This document shows, one piece after another, positions 7,719-16,832 of a stretch of DNA of 64,000 bases. The DNA comes from Candidatus Puniceispirillum sp. (lineage in GTDB: Bacteria; Pseudomonadota; Alphaproteobacteria; Caedimonadales; UBA1908). A model generated the notes under the pieces. It was not told the DNA's origin and searched no databases. It saw only the letters and a list, made by a program, of their open reading frames with translations. The stretch is from positions 1-64,000 of the forward strand of contig PNJU01000012.1 in the NCBI GenBank assembly GCA_013822015.1, given 5' to 3'. Positions within the stretch are counted from its first letter, which is position 1; each line of letters opens with the position of its first letter. The translations under genes were made by a program, and so were the position numbers.

Positions 7719-9023
7719 ATGAAAAAAATTCTAAGGTTTATGATGCTGTTAGGGTTATTTGCACCTGTGGCGGCATTTGCAGATGGAGGCGCGACTGTCG
7801 CACCTCAAATCGATTCAGGTAACACGGCGTGGCTTCTTGTGTCTTCGGCCCTTGTCATGCTTATGACACCAGGGCTTGCGCTTTTCTACGCAGGTATGGT
7901 GAGCAAAAAGAACGTGGTCTCCACGCTCCTACAAAATTATATCGCCCTTGCCCTCGTGGGCCTCATATGGGTGATTGTGGGGTATAGCCTTGTCTTCTCG
8001 GAAAAATCTCCCCTCATTGGCGGATTTGACTTTGTGATGCTAAAGGGGCTTGCGGGAACACTTTACCCCAGTGCCAATGTGCCCAACATGGCCTTTATGG
8101 CCTTCCAGATGATGTTTGCCATCATCACACCAGCACTTTTGACAGGCGCCTTTGCGGAAAGGGTCAAGTTCAAAGCGTGGCTCATTATCATGGCCTTGTG
8201 GACACTGGTGGTCTACGCCCCCGTTGCCCACTGGGTATGGGGACCAAAGGGATGGATTGCCGACATGGGCGGTCTTGACTTTGCCGGCGGTTTAGTTGTT
8301 CACATTACAGCTGGTTTCTCAGGTCTTGTAGCCGCCATCCTGTTTGGAAAGCGTCACCGTTCCACACAGCACACCCTTCCCAATGACGTGCCCATGGTCA
8401 TGCTGGGTGCGGCCCTTCTCTGGTTTGGTTGGTTTGGCTTTAACGCGGGATCTGCCATTTCCTCAGGTGCGCTGGCTTCCCACGCATTCGTTTTGACCTT
8501 CGTGGGTGGCGCAACCTCCTTCTTGGCTTGGATGTTCACAGACTGGTTCATTAACGGTAAGCCTTCGGCCGTTGGTTCCGCCACGGGTATCGTTGTGGGT
8601 CTTGTATGTATCACACCAGCTGCCGGCTTTGTTGAACTTGACGGTGCCATCATCATGTGTACGATCGCGGGTGTTGTATGTAATCTTGCTGGCCGACAAA
8701 TCAAAAAGATCAGCCGTCTGGATGACGCCCTTGACGTGTTCACCTGCCATGGTATTGGTGCAGTCATTGGCTCCATCATGACAGGTGCTTACGCCTCCAA
8801 AGCCGTCAACGACGCGGTGGCTGTTCAGGGTCTGTTCGTCAGTGGTGAAACCAAGACTTTCATGGCAAACCTTGTGGGTGTTGTAGTTGTGTCCCTGTAC
8901 TCAATGGTGGCAACTTACATCATCATCAAGATCGTGAATGTTCTCACACCCATCAGGGCGTCCGTTGAAGAACAAGATCACGGCCTTGACTCCACTATGC
9001 ACGGCGAAAAAGCGCAAGACTAA
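7719..9023 (+). CDS. amtB: Ammonium transporter AmtB
   Basis: 434 residues with an N-terminal signal peptide (cleavage after AAFA, near 22) and about 11 TM helices. Signature stretches include MTPGLALFYAGMVSKKN, the first pore His in VVHITAGFSGLV and the second in DVFTCHGIGAVIG. It conducts ammonia/ammonium across the inner membrane. AmtB is normally preceded by the PII gene glnK; none is here, and the next genes are glutaminase and glutamine synthetase instead. The upstream 239 bases are AT-rich with no TGGCAC-N5-TTGC sigma-54 element that I can see. A clear terminator follows. Confidence 0.96.
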   Translation: MKKILRFMMLLGLFAPVAAFADGGATVAPQIDSGNTAWLLVSSALVMLMTPGLALFYAGMVSKKNVVSTLLQNYIALALVGLIWVIVGYSLVFSEKSPLIGGFDFVMLKGLAGTLYPSANVPNMAFMAFQMMFAIITPALLTGAFAERVKFKAWLIIMALWTLVVYAPVAHWVWGPKGWIADMGGLDFAGGLVVHITAGFSGLVAAILFGKRHRSTQHTLPNDVPMVMLGAALLWFGWFGFNAGSAISSGALASHAFVLTFVGGATSFLAWMFTDWFINGKPSAVGSATGIVVGLVCITPAAGFVELDGAIIMCTIAGVVCNLAGRQIKKISRLDDALDVFTCHGIGAVIGSIMTGAYASKAVNDAVAVQGLFVSGETKTFMANLVGVVVVSLYSMVATYIIIKIVNVLTPIRASVEEQDHGLDSTMHGEKAQD

Positions 9024-9042
9024 TCTGCGCCTCACCTCAGCT

Positions 9043-9083
9043 AAAGGCGGCTCAAATTGTCAATTGAGTCGCCTTTACTTTTG
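9043..9083 (+). terminator. Rho-independent terminator after amtB
   Basis: AAAGGCGGCTCAA and TTGAGTCGCCTTT pair over 13 positions with one G-U, the loop is short, and a T-rich tail follows. Confidence 0.85.
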
Positions 9084-9193
9084 AACACATACATAAAATT
9101 CACGGATTTACTATATAAGTTTTACGTATTTTTAATCTTAATATTTATATAATAGAGCATAAATTCTATCTCAAGACATGCATGGGAGGCACC

Positions 9194-10120
9194 ATGAGTT
9201 TCAGCAAAAAAAGAATCCCCAAGATCATTCAAGAACTTTACAACAAGTATAAGGATCATGATGAGGGAGCGTTGCCCACCTATATCCCCGAATTAAGCCG
9301 CGTGGATCCTAAGCATTTCTCCATAGCGGTCGTTACACTAGACGGGGACATTTTCACAGCAGGCGAGGACGCGCAAACCTTTACGATTCAGTCCATGGTG
9401 AAACCCTTTTTGTACGGCATTACCTTGGAAAAACTCGGCCCTGAAGCTGTTCTTGAAAAAGTTGGTGTTGAACCAACGGGAGACGCCTTCAACACCATTA
9501 AGTTGCTCCCAAAATCCAATCGCCCCTACAACCCCATGGTCAATGCTGGCGCCATCGCTATTTCAAACTTGATCCCTGGAAATGACTACCACGACCGCAT
9601 TGTGATTGTGAAAGAAGCTCTGGAACAAATGGCCGCAAGCCCCCTAGGGTTCGATATCAGCGTTTACACCTCAGAAAAGACCATGGGGCACCACAACCGC
9701 GCCATGGCTTATCTGATGCTTAAATTCGGCATTCTCACCGGCAACCCAGAGGAGATTCTTGAGTCTTACTTTCAGGCATGCTCTTTCCTGGTGACCGTTA
9801 AGGATCTGGCCGTCATGGCCGCAACCCTGGCCAACAAAGGGACAAACCCCATCAGTCAAACTCAAATCATTCAGCCTAAAAATGTCAAAGATATCATCTG
9901 CGTTATGATGACCTGTGGCATGTATGATTTTGCGGGAGAGTGGGCGTATACAGTCGGCATCCCTGCCAAAAGCGGCGTCAGTGGCGGTATTTTTGGTGTT
10001 GTCCCTGGACGCATGGGCATTGCTGTCTACTCGCCTCCACTGGATGAAAGTGGGACCTCCATCCGTGGCATCAAAGTCTTCCAAGAAATGGCGCAGATGA
10101 TGGACCTGAGTATTTTTTGA
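9194..10120 (+). CDS. glsA: Glutaminase A
   Basis: 308 residues, the same length as E. coli GlsA/YbaS-type glutaminases. It is a serine-dependent beta-lactamase-fold enzyme with SxxK in QSMVKPF, the YNPMVNAGAIAI block and the KSGVSGGIFGVVPGRMGIAVYS block near the C-terminus. It hydrolyses glutamine to glutamate and ammonia. ATG 9194 is preferred over ATG 9182 because GGGAGG lies 5 bases upstream of the former. A good TATAAT lies at 9148-9153, but no convincing -35 is present. It sits between amtB and glnA, which carries out the reverse net reaction. Confidence 0.94.
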   Translation: MSFSKKRIPKIIQELYNKYKDHDEGALPTYIPELSRVDPKHFSIAVVTLDGDIFTAGEDAQTFTIQSMVKPFLYGITLEKLGPEAVLEKVGVEPTGDAFNTIKLLPKSNRPYNPMVNAGAIAISNLIPGNDYHDRIVIVKEALEQMAASPLGFDISVYTSEKTMGHHNRAMAYLMLKFGILTGNPEEILESYFQACSFLVTVKDLAVMAATLANKGTNPISQTQIIQPKNVKDIICVMMTCGMYDFAGEWAYTVGIPAKSGVSGGIFGVVPGRMGIAVYSPPLDESGTSIRGIKVFQEMAQMMDLSIF

Positions 10121-10199
10121 TAAATTAACCCTTTATTATCCCCGAGGTCGTAATCTGATTATAGGGTATTAAATCTCACATTACTAAAGGAATAAAAAA

Positions 10200-11624
10200 A
10201 TGTCTGATATGAACGATGTAAAAACTTTTTTGAAAAATCTCAAAGAGTCAAAAGCCGAGTTCGTGGATTTCCGGTACACGGATATGAATGGCATGTGGCG
10301 CACAATTACGTATCATCAATCCATTCTGACAGAGACAGTTTTTGGTGACGGCATCATGTTTGACGGGTCCTCCATTCCTGGCTGGCGTGGCATTGAGAAC
10401 TCAGACATGATCTTAAAACCAGACCTGAGCAAAGTGTATGTGGACGTGTACGCTGAAAAGCCCACGCAAGTGGTGATCTGTGACGTCATCGACCCCATGA
10501 CGAAGAAGGGATATAGCCGCGACCCACGCACCGTTGCCAAGCGCGCTGAGGATTTCTTGAAAGCCTCAGGTATTGGAGACACAGCCTACTATGGCCCTGA
10601 GCCAGAATTCTTCGTCTTTGATGAGGTGCAGTTCAACGTCTCTCCCTTTGAGATTTTTGCGCAAATGCTTTCACGGGAAACAACGTCTGCCCATGAGGGC
10701 GCCCTCTTCACCTCGCACTTTGATCCCACAACAACTGGACAACGCATCGACAAAGGAAAGGGTTATTGCCAAACAGCGCCCCTTGACCAAGGAACAGACC
10801 TGCGCGGTGACATGCTTTCGGCCATGCACGAAGCGGGCCTTGTGGTGATTAAACACCACCATGAAGTTGGTACATCCCAACACGAGCTGTCATTTGAGTA
10901 CGACAAGCTCACACGTACGGCCGACAACCTGCAAATGTATAAGAATGTCGTGCGTGCAACAGCCCATGCCCATGGACAAACAGCCACCTTCATGCCAAAG
11001 CCCGTCTTTGATGAAAATGGATCCGGTATGCACGTGCACATGTCTTTGTGGAAGGGGGGCGACCCTCTCTTCATGGGTGACAAATATGCCAACCTTTCCG
11101 AGACAGCGCTTTTCTTCATCGGCGGCATCTTGAAGCACGCCAGAGCCCTCAATGCCTTCACAAACTCCACCACCAACAGCTACAAGCGCCTGGTGCCAGG
11201 TTATGAAGCGCCCGTTTATCTTGCCTACGCTGCCAACAACCGCTCGGCGGCCGTGCGCATTCCCCACGTTGAGAACAAAAAAGCGGCCCGTATGGAGGCA
11301 CGCTTCCCAGACCCTGGCTCAAATCCTTACCTTGCCTTCGCGGCCATGCTCATGGCTGGCCTTGATGGTATCCGTAACAAGATCCATCCCGGCGACTCCA
11401 TGGAGGTCAACCTGTACGAGGACGAGGAGCTTAAGAAAAAGAGCATGTGCTCTTCCTTGCGGGAGGCCCTTCAAGAGCTGGATCAAGACAGGGATTTCCT
11501 ACGCCAAGGCAACGTTTTTGAGGATGAACTCATTGACGCCTATATTGAATTGAAACTCAAAGAGGCGTCAGAACTTGACAGGCGCCCGCACCCTGTGGAA
11601 TTTGGCATGTACTACGCACGCTAA
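10200..11624 (+). CDS. glnA: Type I glutamine synthetase
   Basis: 474 residues, the standard GSI size. Visible landmarks are FDGSSIPGWRGI near the N-terminus, the GPEPEFFVFD metal/substrate segment, NGSGMHVHMSLW, the NRSAAVRIP ATP-binding region and NLYEDEE, whose Tyr is the position adenylylated in GSI-beta enzymes. It makes glutamine from glutamate, ammonia and ATP. AAAGGA lies 8-9 bases before ATG. The upstream region holds an imperfect ACCCT...AGGGT inverted repeat, but I see no sigma-54 or NtrC site. A strong terminator follows. Confidence 0.97.
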   Translation: MSDMNDVKTFLKNLKESKAEFVDFRYTDMNGMWRTITYHQSILTETVFGDGIMFDGSSIPGWRGIENSDMILKPDLSKVYVDVYAEKPTQVVICDVIDPMTKKGYSRDPRTVAKRAEDFLKASGIGDTAYYGPEPEFFVFDEVQFNVSPFEIFAQMLSRETTSAHEGALFTSHFDPTTTGQRIDKGKGYCQTAPLDQGTDLRGDMLSAMHEAGLVVIKHHHEVGTSQHELSFEYDKLTRTADNLQMYKNVVRATAHAHGQTATFMPKPVFDENGSGMHVHMSLWKGGDPLFMGDKYANLSETALFFIGGILKHARALNAFTNSTTNSYKRLVPGYEAPVYLAYAANNRSAAVRIPHVENKKAARMEARFPDPGSNPYLAFAAMLMAGLDGIRNKIHPGDSMEVNLYEDEELKKKSMCSSLREALQELDQDRDFLRQGNVFEDELIDAYIELKLKEASELDRRPHPVEFGMYYAR

Positions 11625-11650
11625 TCCTTTCTTAACATTTTAACTTTTCT

Positions 11651-11681
11651 GTGGCCTGAAAGACTCAGGCCACTTTTTTTT
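11651..11681 (+). terminator. Rho-independent terminator after glnA
   Basis: GTGGCCTGA and TCAGGCCAC are exact complements around AAGAC, followed by eight T. Confidence 0.92.
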
Positions 11682-11776
11682 GTGCAAAATTGGAAAGATA
11701 TTTTATATTCTGCAAAAATTTAAGATAAATTATTCCTGTGTCTTGCTTTGAGAACAAGATAATAACAGGAGGAAAA

Positions 11777-12649
11777 ATGAAAAAAATACTCGCCAAACAG
11801 CTTCTATGCCTTGCAACATTTCTCACGCCACTGACTGCATCTGCGGACTGTGCGCCTGCGGCAAAAACAAAGCCATTTTATCTGACAGGCAGCCTTGCTT
11901 TCACAACAGACTATCTGTTCCGCGGCCAAACCCAAACCTTTGGCAGGCCAGCGGTTCAAGGCGGTCTTGAGGCCAGCCTCTATGAGAAAAATACGCCGCT
12001 CGTAGGCGTTTGGGCGTCCAACATCTCAAGCACAGAATTTTCAAACAGCGATGGTTTAGAGTTCGATGCCTACTTTGGGTACAAGCATGAGTTCACGAGT
12101 GACCTCAGTGCCAAGATTTTGGCTTACTGGTATCTTTATCCCGGCGCCAAGTCCAATCCTGCCACCATTGATCCAAATGCCAATCTTGGTTTCCTTGGCG
12201 GGGATGTGCGCAATGACAACTACAACGCCATGGAACTGATCCCATCGGTCAGCTGGAAGTGGTTTACAGCAACCTTTGCTTACTCTGTTACAGACAAGTC
12301 AGGCATCAACGGTAACTTTGCACCCGGCTGGCAGCTCAATCCCAATGGCAACTCCAGGGGCTCCTGGTACCTGGAAGGCGCGGGCCGCTTCCCACTGTTT
12401 GACAGCGGTGTTGCTTTGAACGTGGTGTATGGCTATCAAAAGGTCCACCACTACAGCAAGCTGAGCTACTCCAACTACGGCGCAAGCCTTGATTGGACCA
12501 CTCCCGATGACTGGTACGCTTTGAACCTGAAGGTGGGCGTGTCTTCAACGGACAACGACGACAAGTACTACACGGTGACAAACGGCCAAGGCGATCGCAA
12601 AGACATCGGTCGTACGGTGGGTTACTTCACCATCACAAAGAGCTTCTAA
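11777..12649 (+). CDS. TorF-family outer-membrane porin (Gcw_chp type)
   Basis: About 290 residues. ATG 11777 follows AGGAGG by 4 bases and opens a signal peptide (MKKILAKQLLCLATFLTPLTASA). The mature part begins with the family signature region LAFTTDYLFRGQTQTFGRPAVQGGLEA. Alternating beta-barrel strands follow, and the protein ends in an aromatic C-terminal residue (TKSF), as expected for BamA recognition. The family is a poorly characterised outer-membrane porin group. Its place after amtB, glsA and glnA suggests a role in uptake of nitrogenous solutes, which is inference. Confidence 0.85.
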   Translation: MKKILAKQLLCLATFLTPLTASADCAPAAKTKPFYLTGSLAFTTDYLFRGQTQTFGRPAVQGGLEASLYEKNTPLVGVWASNISSTEFSNSDGLEFDAYFGYKHEFTSDLSAKILAYWYLYPGAKSNPATIDPNANLGFLGGDVRNDNYNAMELIPSVSWKWFTATFAYSVTDKSGINGNFAPGWQLNPNGNSRGSWYLEGAGRFPLFDSGVALNVVYGYQKVHHYSKLSYSNYGASLDWTTPDDWYALNLKVGVSSTDNDDKYYTVTNGQGDRKDIGRTVGYFTITKSF

Positions 12650-12666
12650 AGCTTCGATCCTCGACC

Positions 12667-12704
12667 TTAAAAGCCCGCAGAAGTTTTTCTGCGGGCTTTT
12701 TTGT
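12667..12704 (+). terminator. Rho-independent terminator after TorF-type porin
   Basis: AAAAGCCCGCAGAA and TTCTGCGGGCTTTT are exact complements around a 4-base loop, with a T-rich tail. It may also serve the convergent gene, because the stem ends in A-runs on the other strand. Confidence 0.9.
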
Positions 12705-12726
12705 TTTGTTACATCAAAACCCAAGG

Positions 12727-14427
12727 TTATTTTTGGGAAAAGACACGTCTTGGGTATTTCATCCGTATGGCATCAAAGGCGCTTTCCTCCTTTAAATCAT
12801 CAAACAAGAGTGCCTCCAGACGCTTTTGCGCCTCCAGGAGCCGCGCACTTTTTGGACGGTAGCGTAAGATGGATTCTGCAAAATAGAGATACCGCTTAGT
12901 AAAGTCGACAACATCCCTTTTTTGAGCGATCACTTTTGATGCATAGATAAAGGTATCAATTTCTTTAGACAGATAAGCCCCGCCCCTTGAAAAATCCGCG
13001 TAATACGACGACGAAAGAAAGGAAGGAAAGTAAGCATGCAGCGCATCCTCCATACGCCCTGTGCCCGCCGTGTCATGCTCAAGGGCCATCTTAAGGTTTG
13101 CAAGGAATGTGGCACTCAAGACCACAAAAAATGTCATAAAAAGGGCCTTTTGTCTGTGTGAACGTACAGAACCCTTCATCGAAGACCGAGGCGCTAAGAC
13201 GCAGGCAAAGGCCAGGGCTGTAAAGGGGACACTTGTTGGCATCTCAAACCAATTGCTGCTGGTCAACGTATAGAGAAAAAGAAAACTAAACACCTCTTTG
13301 GTGCGCGGGGGCGCGCAGTAAAACATGAGACAACCCAAAAATCCTAGGTGCAGGAAGAGCCCCAAAAGACCTTGCGCCGACAATGTTTCCAAAAAACTAT
13401 TGTGATTGTGAAAATCAGAACGCTCGTACGCGTCCCAGACTTGGTCGGGCATGCTTTTGAGTAGAGCAGGATTGCTTGTAATGGGCTCGTGATAGGTAAA
13501 AAGTAATTCTGAAAAATGTCCCCAGCCTAAACCGTGTAAGAGCGCCCACGGGTTGTCGAGAAATGCAAGAAACACGATTTTTTGAGATAAAAGCCTGGAC
13601 CAAATGGTCACCAAACGATCTGGCGAAGCGACAGCCCACTCCAGGGTGCAAATCGCAAGGGGGGTGAGAGCTACGACAAGCGTTGCCAAATGGCGCTCGC
13701 TTACAAAGGGGACGCGCGACAAGATCCAGAGCATCACCGGGAGAAAAGCAAGTCCCGCAAGGGTTGTTTTGTTCCCCGACACAACAATAAGAAAAAGCGC
13801 ACACAAAGCGCATGTGAGCTTGTGCCAGCCCATCTCAACACGTGCCATAAATCCAACAGCAGCCACGCCCACAAAAGCCAAAAAACTATTGAATGTATAG
13901 ATGTTTTTTACAGGAAACAGGCCCTTGTTCACACTCAGAATCCAAAGCCCAAGCAGAGCAGCTGCAAGGATTGCAAGCCCTATCAGCGTGTTTTTCTCCT
14001 CAGCAAGGGCCCCGTAGAAAACAAAAATCAGCACAAAGGTGCACAAGAAAAGTCCGATGCCTATGCCGCTTTCGGGTGGGCCAAACCAACTAGCGCCCGA
14101 AAATCTGTGAAAGGGAAGAAGCATACACGACAAGACAATGAGACCACCCAAGCACAGCATGGCCGGATGGGTTTCAAGTGGATAGCGTTGTGGCATACGC
14201 CATGCCAACACACCCGCCATCGCCACACTAAAAAGTTGCATCGACAGAATCATAAACTCTGACTCAATCCAAATGCCGATACGCATAGGTGTGTAGTACA
14301 AAAAAGGAAAGAAGAAACAAAGGGCGCAAGAAAATGAGAAGAGGTGTTCAGGCGCGCTCCCCAGCGCCCTTAAGGCAGAAAAGTGGGGAGAAAGGTTAGC
14401 CCCCCGCCCCACAATATTCCTAGACAT
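12727..14427 (-). CDS. O-antigen ligase/polymerase-like membrane protein
   Basis: 566 residues with about ten or more hydrophobic helices up to roughly residue 430 and a soluble C-terminal tail. The Wzy_C/WaaL family periplasmic motif is recognisable as DFHNHNSFLETLSAQGLLGLF. Such proteins transfer or polymerise O-antigen or related glycans on the periplasmic face of the inner membrane. The ATG at 14427 overlaps the stop of a small exported-protein gene by one base (TAATG), indicating translational coupling. No glycosyltransferase genes are adjacent, so ligase versus polymerase cannot be decided. Confidence 0.75.
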   Translation of the reverse strand: MSRNIVGRGANLSPHFSALRALGSAPEHLFSFSCALCFFFPFLYYTPMRIGIWIESEFMILSMQLFSVAMAGVLAWRMPQRYPLETHPAMLCLGGLIVLSCMLLPFHRFSGASWFGPPESGIGIGLFLCTFVLIFVFYGALAEEKNTLIGLAILAAALLGLWILSVNKGLFPVKNIYTFNSFLAFVGVAAVGFMARVEMGWHKLTCALCALFLIVVSGNKTTLAGLAFLPVMLWILSRVPFVSERHLATLVVALTPLAICTLEWAVASPDRLVTIWSRLLSQKIVFLAFLDNPWALLHGLGWGHFSELLFTYHEPITSNPALLKSMPDQVWDAYERSDFHNHNSFLETLSAQGLLGLFLHLGFLGCLMFYCAPPRTKEVFSFLFLYTLTSSNWFEMPTSVPFTALAFACVLAPRSSMKGSVRSHRQKALFMTFFVVLSATFLANLKMALEHDTAGTGRMEDALHAYFPSFLSSSYYADFSRGGAYLSKEIDTFIYASKVIAQKRDVVDFTKRYLYFAESILRYRPKSARLLEAQKRLEALLFDDLKEESAFDAIRMKYPRRVFSQK

Positions 14428-14657
14428 TAATGAGCGTTGTATGCGTACGCGTGCGCCTGATGATACACATCATCGCCGGCTCCTTTTACGGTGGATGGGC
14501 GCACATCCTCTCCAAAATGAGCAATGGTCTCGCTAACCATTTCCTTTTGAGACCTGGCATCAGACTCTTGGGACGGGTTGTGGCCCTCAGTACTTGCCAG
14601 CGCCATACCCACAAAACCAACAGCCAAAATTGGCGTAACTCGTAAAACTTTTTTCAT
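14427..14657 (-). CDS. Small exported hypothetical protein
   Basis: 76 residues: a signal peptide (MKKVLRVTPILAVGFVGMALA) and a short polar mature part of about 55 residues with no recognisable domain and a His/Tyr/Ala-rich end (HQAHAYAYNAH). GGGGA precedes ATG by about 5 bases. It is translationally coupled to the O-antigen ligase-like gene. A perfect 9-bp palindrome lies just upstream. Its conservation in relatives would decide whether it is a real partner of the ligase. Confidence 0.6.
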   Translation of the reverse strand: MKKVLRVTPILAVGFVGMALASTEGHNPSQESDARSQKEMVSETIAHFGEDVRPSTVKGAGDDVYHQAHAYAYNAH

Positions 14658-14678
14658 TTTTCCCCACTCTGTTCTTTT

Positions 14679-14701
14679 TGATCATCAACGACTGATGATC
14701 A
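14679..14701. promoter_or_regulatory. 9-bp perfect inverted repeat, candidate operator
   Basis: TGATCATCA and TGATGATCA flank a 5-base spacer 22 bases upstream of the small exported-protein gene. Neither strand has a T-run after the stem, so it looks like a protein-binding site rather than a terminator. Confidence 0.45.
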
Positions 14702-14771
14702 CGTTTACAGAAAAAATCTAAGGGATAAAAATTAAAATAATCTTAATTGCACTCCTTACCCACGTTGTTAT

Positions 14772-15536
14772 TTAAGCTGGATCTAACTCCTCAAAAAGGC
14801 CCAGGAGATCAGCGCTTGAGAGTTTTGCGCGAGCGTCTTTGCCCAGGTCATGGAGCACGCGCCCTGTGTGCATCATGAGGGTACGCGTCCCCACCTCTAA
14901 GGCTTGGTGCATACTGTGGGTGACCATGAGGGTTGTGAGCTTTTTATCCGCCACCAAAGTATTGGTGAGGGTAATGATGGACGCGGCCGTGCGCGGGTCA
15001 AGGGCGGCGGTGTGCTCATCCAGCACCAAAATCTCAAGGGGCGATAAGACCGCCATCATGAGTGAGATTGCTTGACGCTGACCGCCGGAGAGGAGCCCAA
15101 TGGGGTGGGCCATGCGGTCCTCAAGACCCAGACCCAGCTGCGCAAGCGCGTCACGAAACGTGCTTCTGTTCTTGGCACCAAGGGCCATGGCGAGGGTCCG
15201 GCTTTGCCCACGACGGCTAGCCAGCGCCAGGTTTTCTTCAACGCTAAGCGCCCCGCATGTCCCCTCCAGAGGGTCTTGAAAGACGCGCGCCACAAGGCCT
15301 GCACGCTTTTCCGTGGGCCAACGCGTCACGTCTGTCTCACCAATGACAATGCGCCCCGCGTCGGGCAGGATATTGCCCGTGAGCACATTGAGAAGCGTTG
15401 ATTTTCCAGCACCGTTACTCCCAATGACGGTGATAAACGCGCCGGGCTCGATGGTGACGCTGACATCATCAAGGGCGACGCGCTCCAGGAGTGTTCCTTT
15501 GTTAAAGCTGACACAAATATTTTCAAGGGTAATCAT
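14772..15536 (-). CDS. ABC transporter ATP-binding protein (TrpZ-like)
   Basis: 254 residues with a complete ABC ATPase core: Walker A GSNGAGKST, signature LLSGGQRQAIS, Walker B EILVLDEHTAALDP and the switch His in LMVTHSMHQAL. It lies 3 bases after its permease gene. The pair resembles the COG1101/COG4120 systems, some of which import tryptophan or tyrosine in streptococci (TrpXYZ). The substrate in this organism is unknown. No substrate-binding protein gene is next to it. Confidence 0.85.
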   Translation of the reverse strand: MITLENICVSFNKGTLLERVALDDVSVTIEPGAFITVIGSNGAGKSTLLNVLTGNILPDAGRIVIGETDVTRWPTEKRAGLVARVFQDPLEGTCGALSVEENLALASRRGQSRTLAMALGAKNRSTFRDALAQLGLGLEDRMAHPIGLLSGGQRQAISLMMAVLSPLEILVLDEHTAALDPRTAASIITLTNTLVADKKLTTLMVTHSMHQALEVGTRTLMMHTGRVLHDLGKDARAKLSSADLLGLFEELDPA

Positions 15537-15539
15537 GGG

Positions 15540-16427
15540 TTATCTCCCAATCACGTTTTTTTGGCCGCGCAGCTTTGGAATCATCATGGCAAAGGCCACG
15601 AGTGCTGCGGTCACAAGGTTAAGGTCGGAGGTTTGCAGACCAAGATCGCTGGCGTTCAAGGCAAAGGCAACAACCAGGCGGTAAATGAAGGCGCCGGCTA
15701 AGCACCCCACCACCATGACCCACATACGGCGGGAGGGCAAAAAGACCTCGCCAATAATCACAGCCGCCAGACCAAAGATAATGGTGCCCACACCCATGGT
15801 GACGTCTGCAAAGCCTTGGCTTTGGGCAAAAAGGGCGCCGGCCAGGGCAATCATGCCGTTGCTGAGTCCCACACCAAAGGCGGTGGTGGCCTGGGTGCTG
15901 ATCCCCTGGGCGCGCGACATGCGCGGGTTGGCACCCGTTGCGCGCAGGGCAAGCCCTTTTTGGGACACCATAAAGCGCCAAAAGAGAAGGGAGATGACCC
16001 CAAGGAGCGCCCCAAGCACCACAAGGGTGCCAGACGCCTCATCGGTAAAGAGTCCCTGGGCAAAGGTAAAGATGGTCTTCTCGTCCAAAAGCGCAATGTT
16101 GGACTTACCCATGATGCGCAAATTGACGGAATACAGGGCGGTCATGGTCAAAATGCTGGCCAAAAGGTGGAGGATCTTCCACCTTAAATTCAACCAAGCC
16201 GTCACAAGACCCGCCAAAACCCCCGCCCCAAAGGCGGCAGCCGTGGCAAGGATGGGATTCACGCCCGCAACCAAACACACGGCCGCAACAGCGCCTCCCA
16301 GGGGAAAAGACCCATCCGCCGTCAGATCGGGAAAATCCAGCACGCGGAAGGTGATAAACACAGCCAGCGCCACAAGGGCAAAAATGCACCCAAGCTCAAG
16401 GGCACCTAGAAACTCAATGAAACTCAT
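15540..16427 (-). CDS. ABC transporter permease (TrpY-like, LivH-type fold)
   Basis: 295 residues and about eight or nine TM helices. The N-terminal segment FRVLDFPDLTADGSFPLGGA is characteristic of the COG4120 permease family related to branched-chain amino-acid permeases. It forms the channel with the ATPase encoded next to it. The usual third component, a TrpX-type periplasmic binding protein, is missing upstream, where 318 bases of apparently non-coding DNA lead to tRNA-Phe. Confidence 0.85.
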   Translation of the reverse strand: MSFIEFLGALELGCIFALVALAVFITFRVLDFPDLTADGSFPLGGAVAAVCLVAGVNPILATAAAFGAGVLAGLVTAWLNLRWKILHLLASILTMTALYSVNLRIMGKSNIALLDEKTIFTFAQGLFTDEASGTLVVLGALLGVISLLFWRFMVSQKGLALRATGANPRMSRAQGISTQATTAFGVGLSNGMIALAGALFAQSQGFADVTMGVGTIIFGLAAVIIGEVFLPSRRMWVMVVGCLAGAFIYRLVVAFALNASDLGLQTSDLNLVTAALVAFAMMIPKLRGQKNVIGR

Positions 16428-16745
16428 GGGACTTAAAATCCTTTATTCTCTTTCTCAAAACAACATAACACGTGGGGGGTTAACGAATCTTAGGCGCTTG
16501 GCCAATAAGACCCATGAGCATAGAGATAAGGATGGTGATCAGAATATGACTTAGAAAAGAGGTGACAAAAGGAACTTTGTGGACACAGGATTAACGTTGT
16601 TTGAGACATGGGACACCTTCTTGTTTAAGACATAACGCACGGGAAACAAGGAAGTGCCAGTAATAATAAGACATAGGGGTTCTCCTGTTTAAAGCATACA
16701 ACTCAAAAACAATTATGACAAAATGGAGGGAATTTTCAAGGGAAA
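16428..16745. other. Intergenic stretch without a supported gene
   Basis: 318 bases between the ABC permease start and tRNA-Phe. On the minus strand there is a run of about 33 codons ending QAPKIR-stop with a hydrophobic stretch, but it has no good start codon or ribosome-binding site. It could be a decayed gene end. I see no RNA gene here. Confidence 0.4.
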
Positions 16746-16821
<76 letters not shown>

Positions 16822-16832
16822 GCCTGGGATTT

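Noticed and set aside
13690-14262. Long open frame opposite the O-antigen ligase-like gene
   Set aside because: The opposite-strand product has coherent TM helices and a family motif; this frame is Lys/His-rich with no domain or ribosome-binding site.
15685-16554. 289-codon open frame opposite the ABC permease
   Set aside because: Shadow of a GC-skewed membrane-protein gene; its composition is Pro/Ala/Arg-rich with no family features.
16467-16575. Hydrophobic minus-strand stretch ending QAPKIR
   Set aside because: No start codon with a ribosome-binding site; too short to support as a gene.
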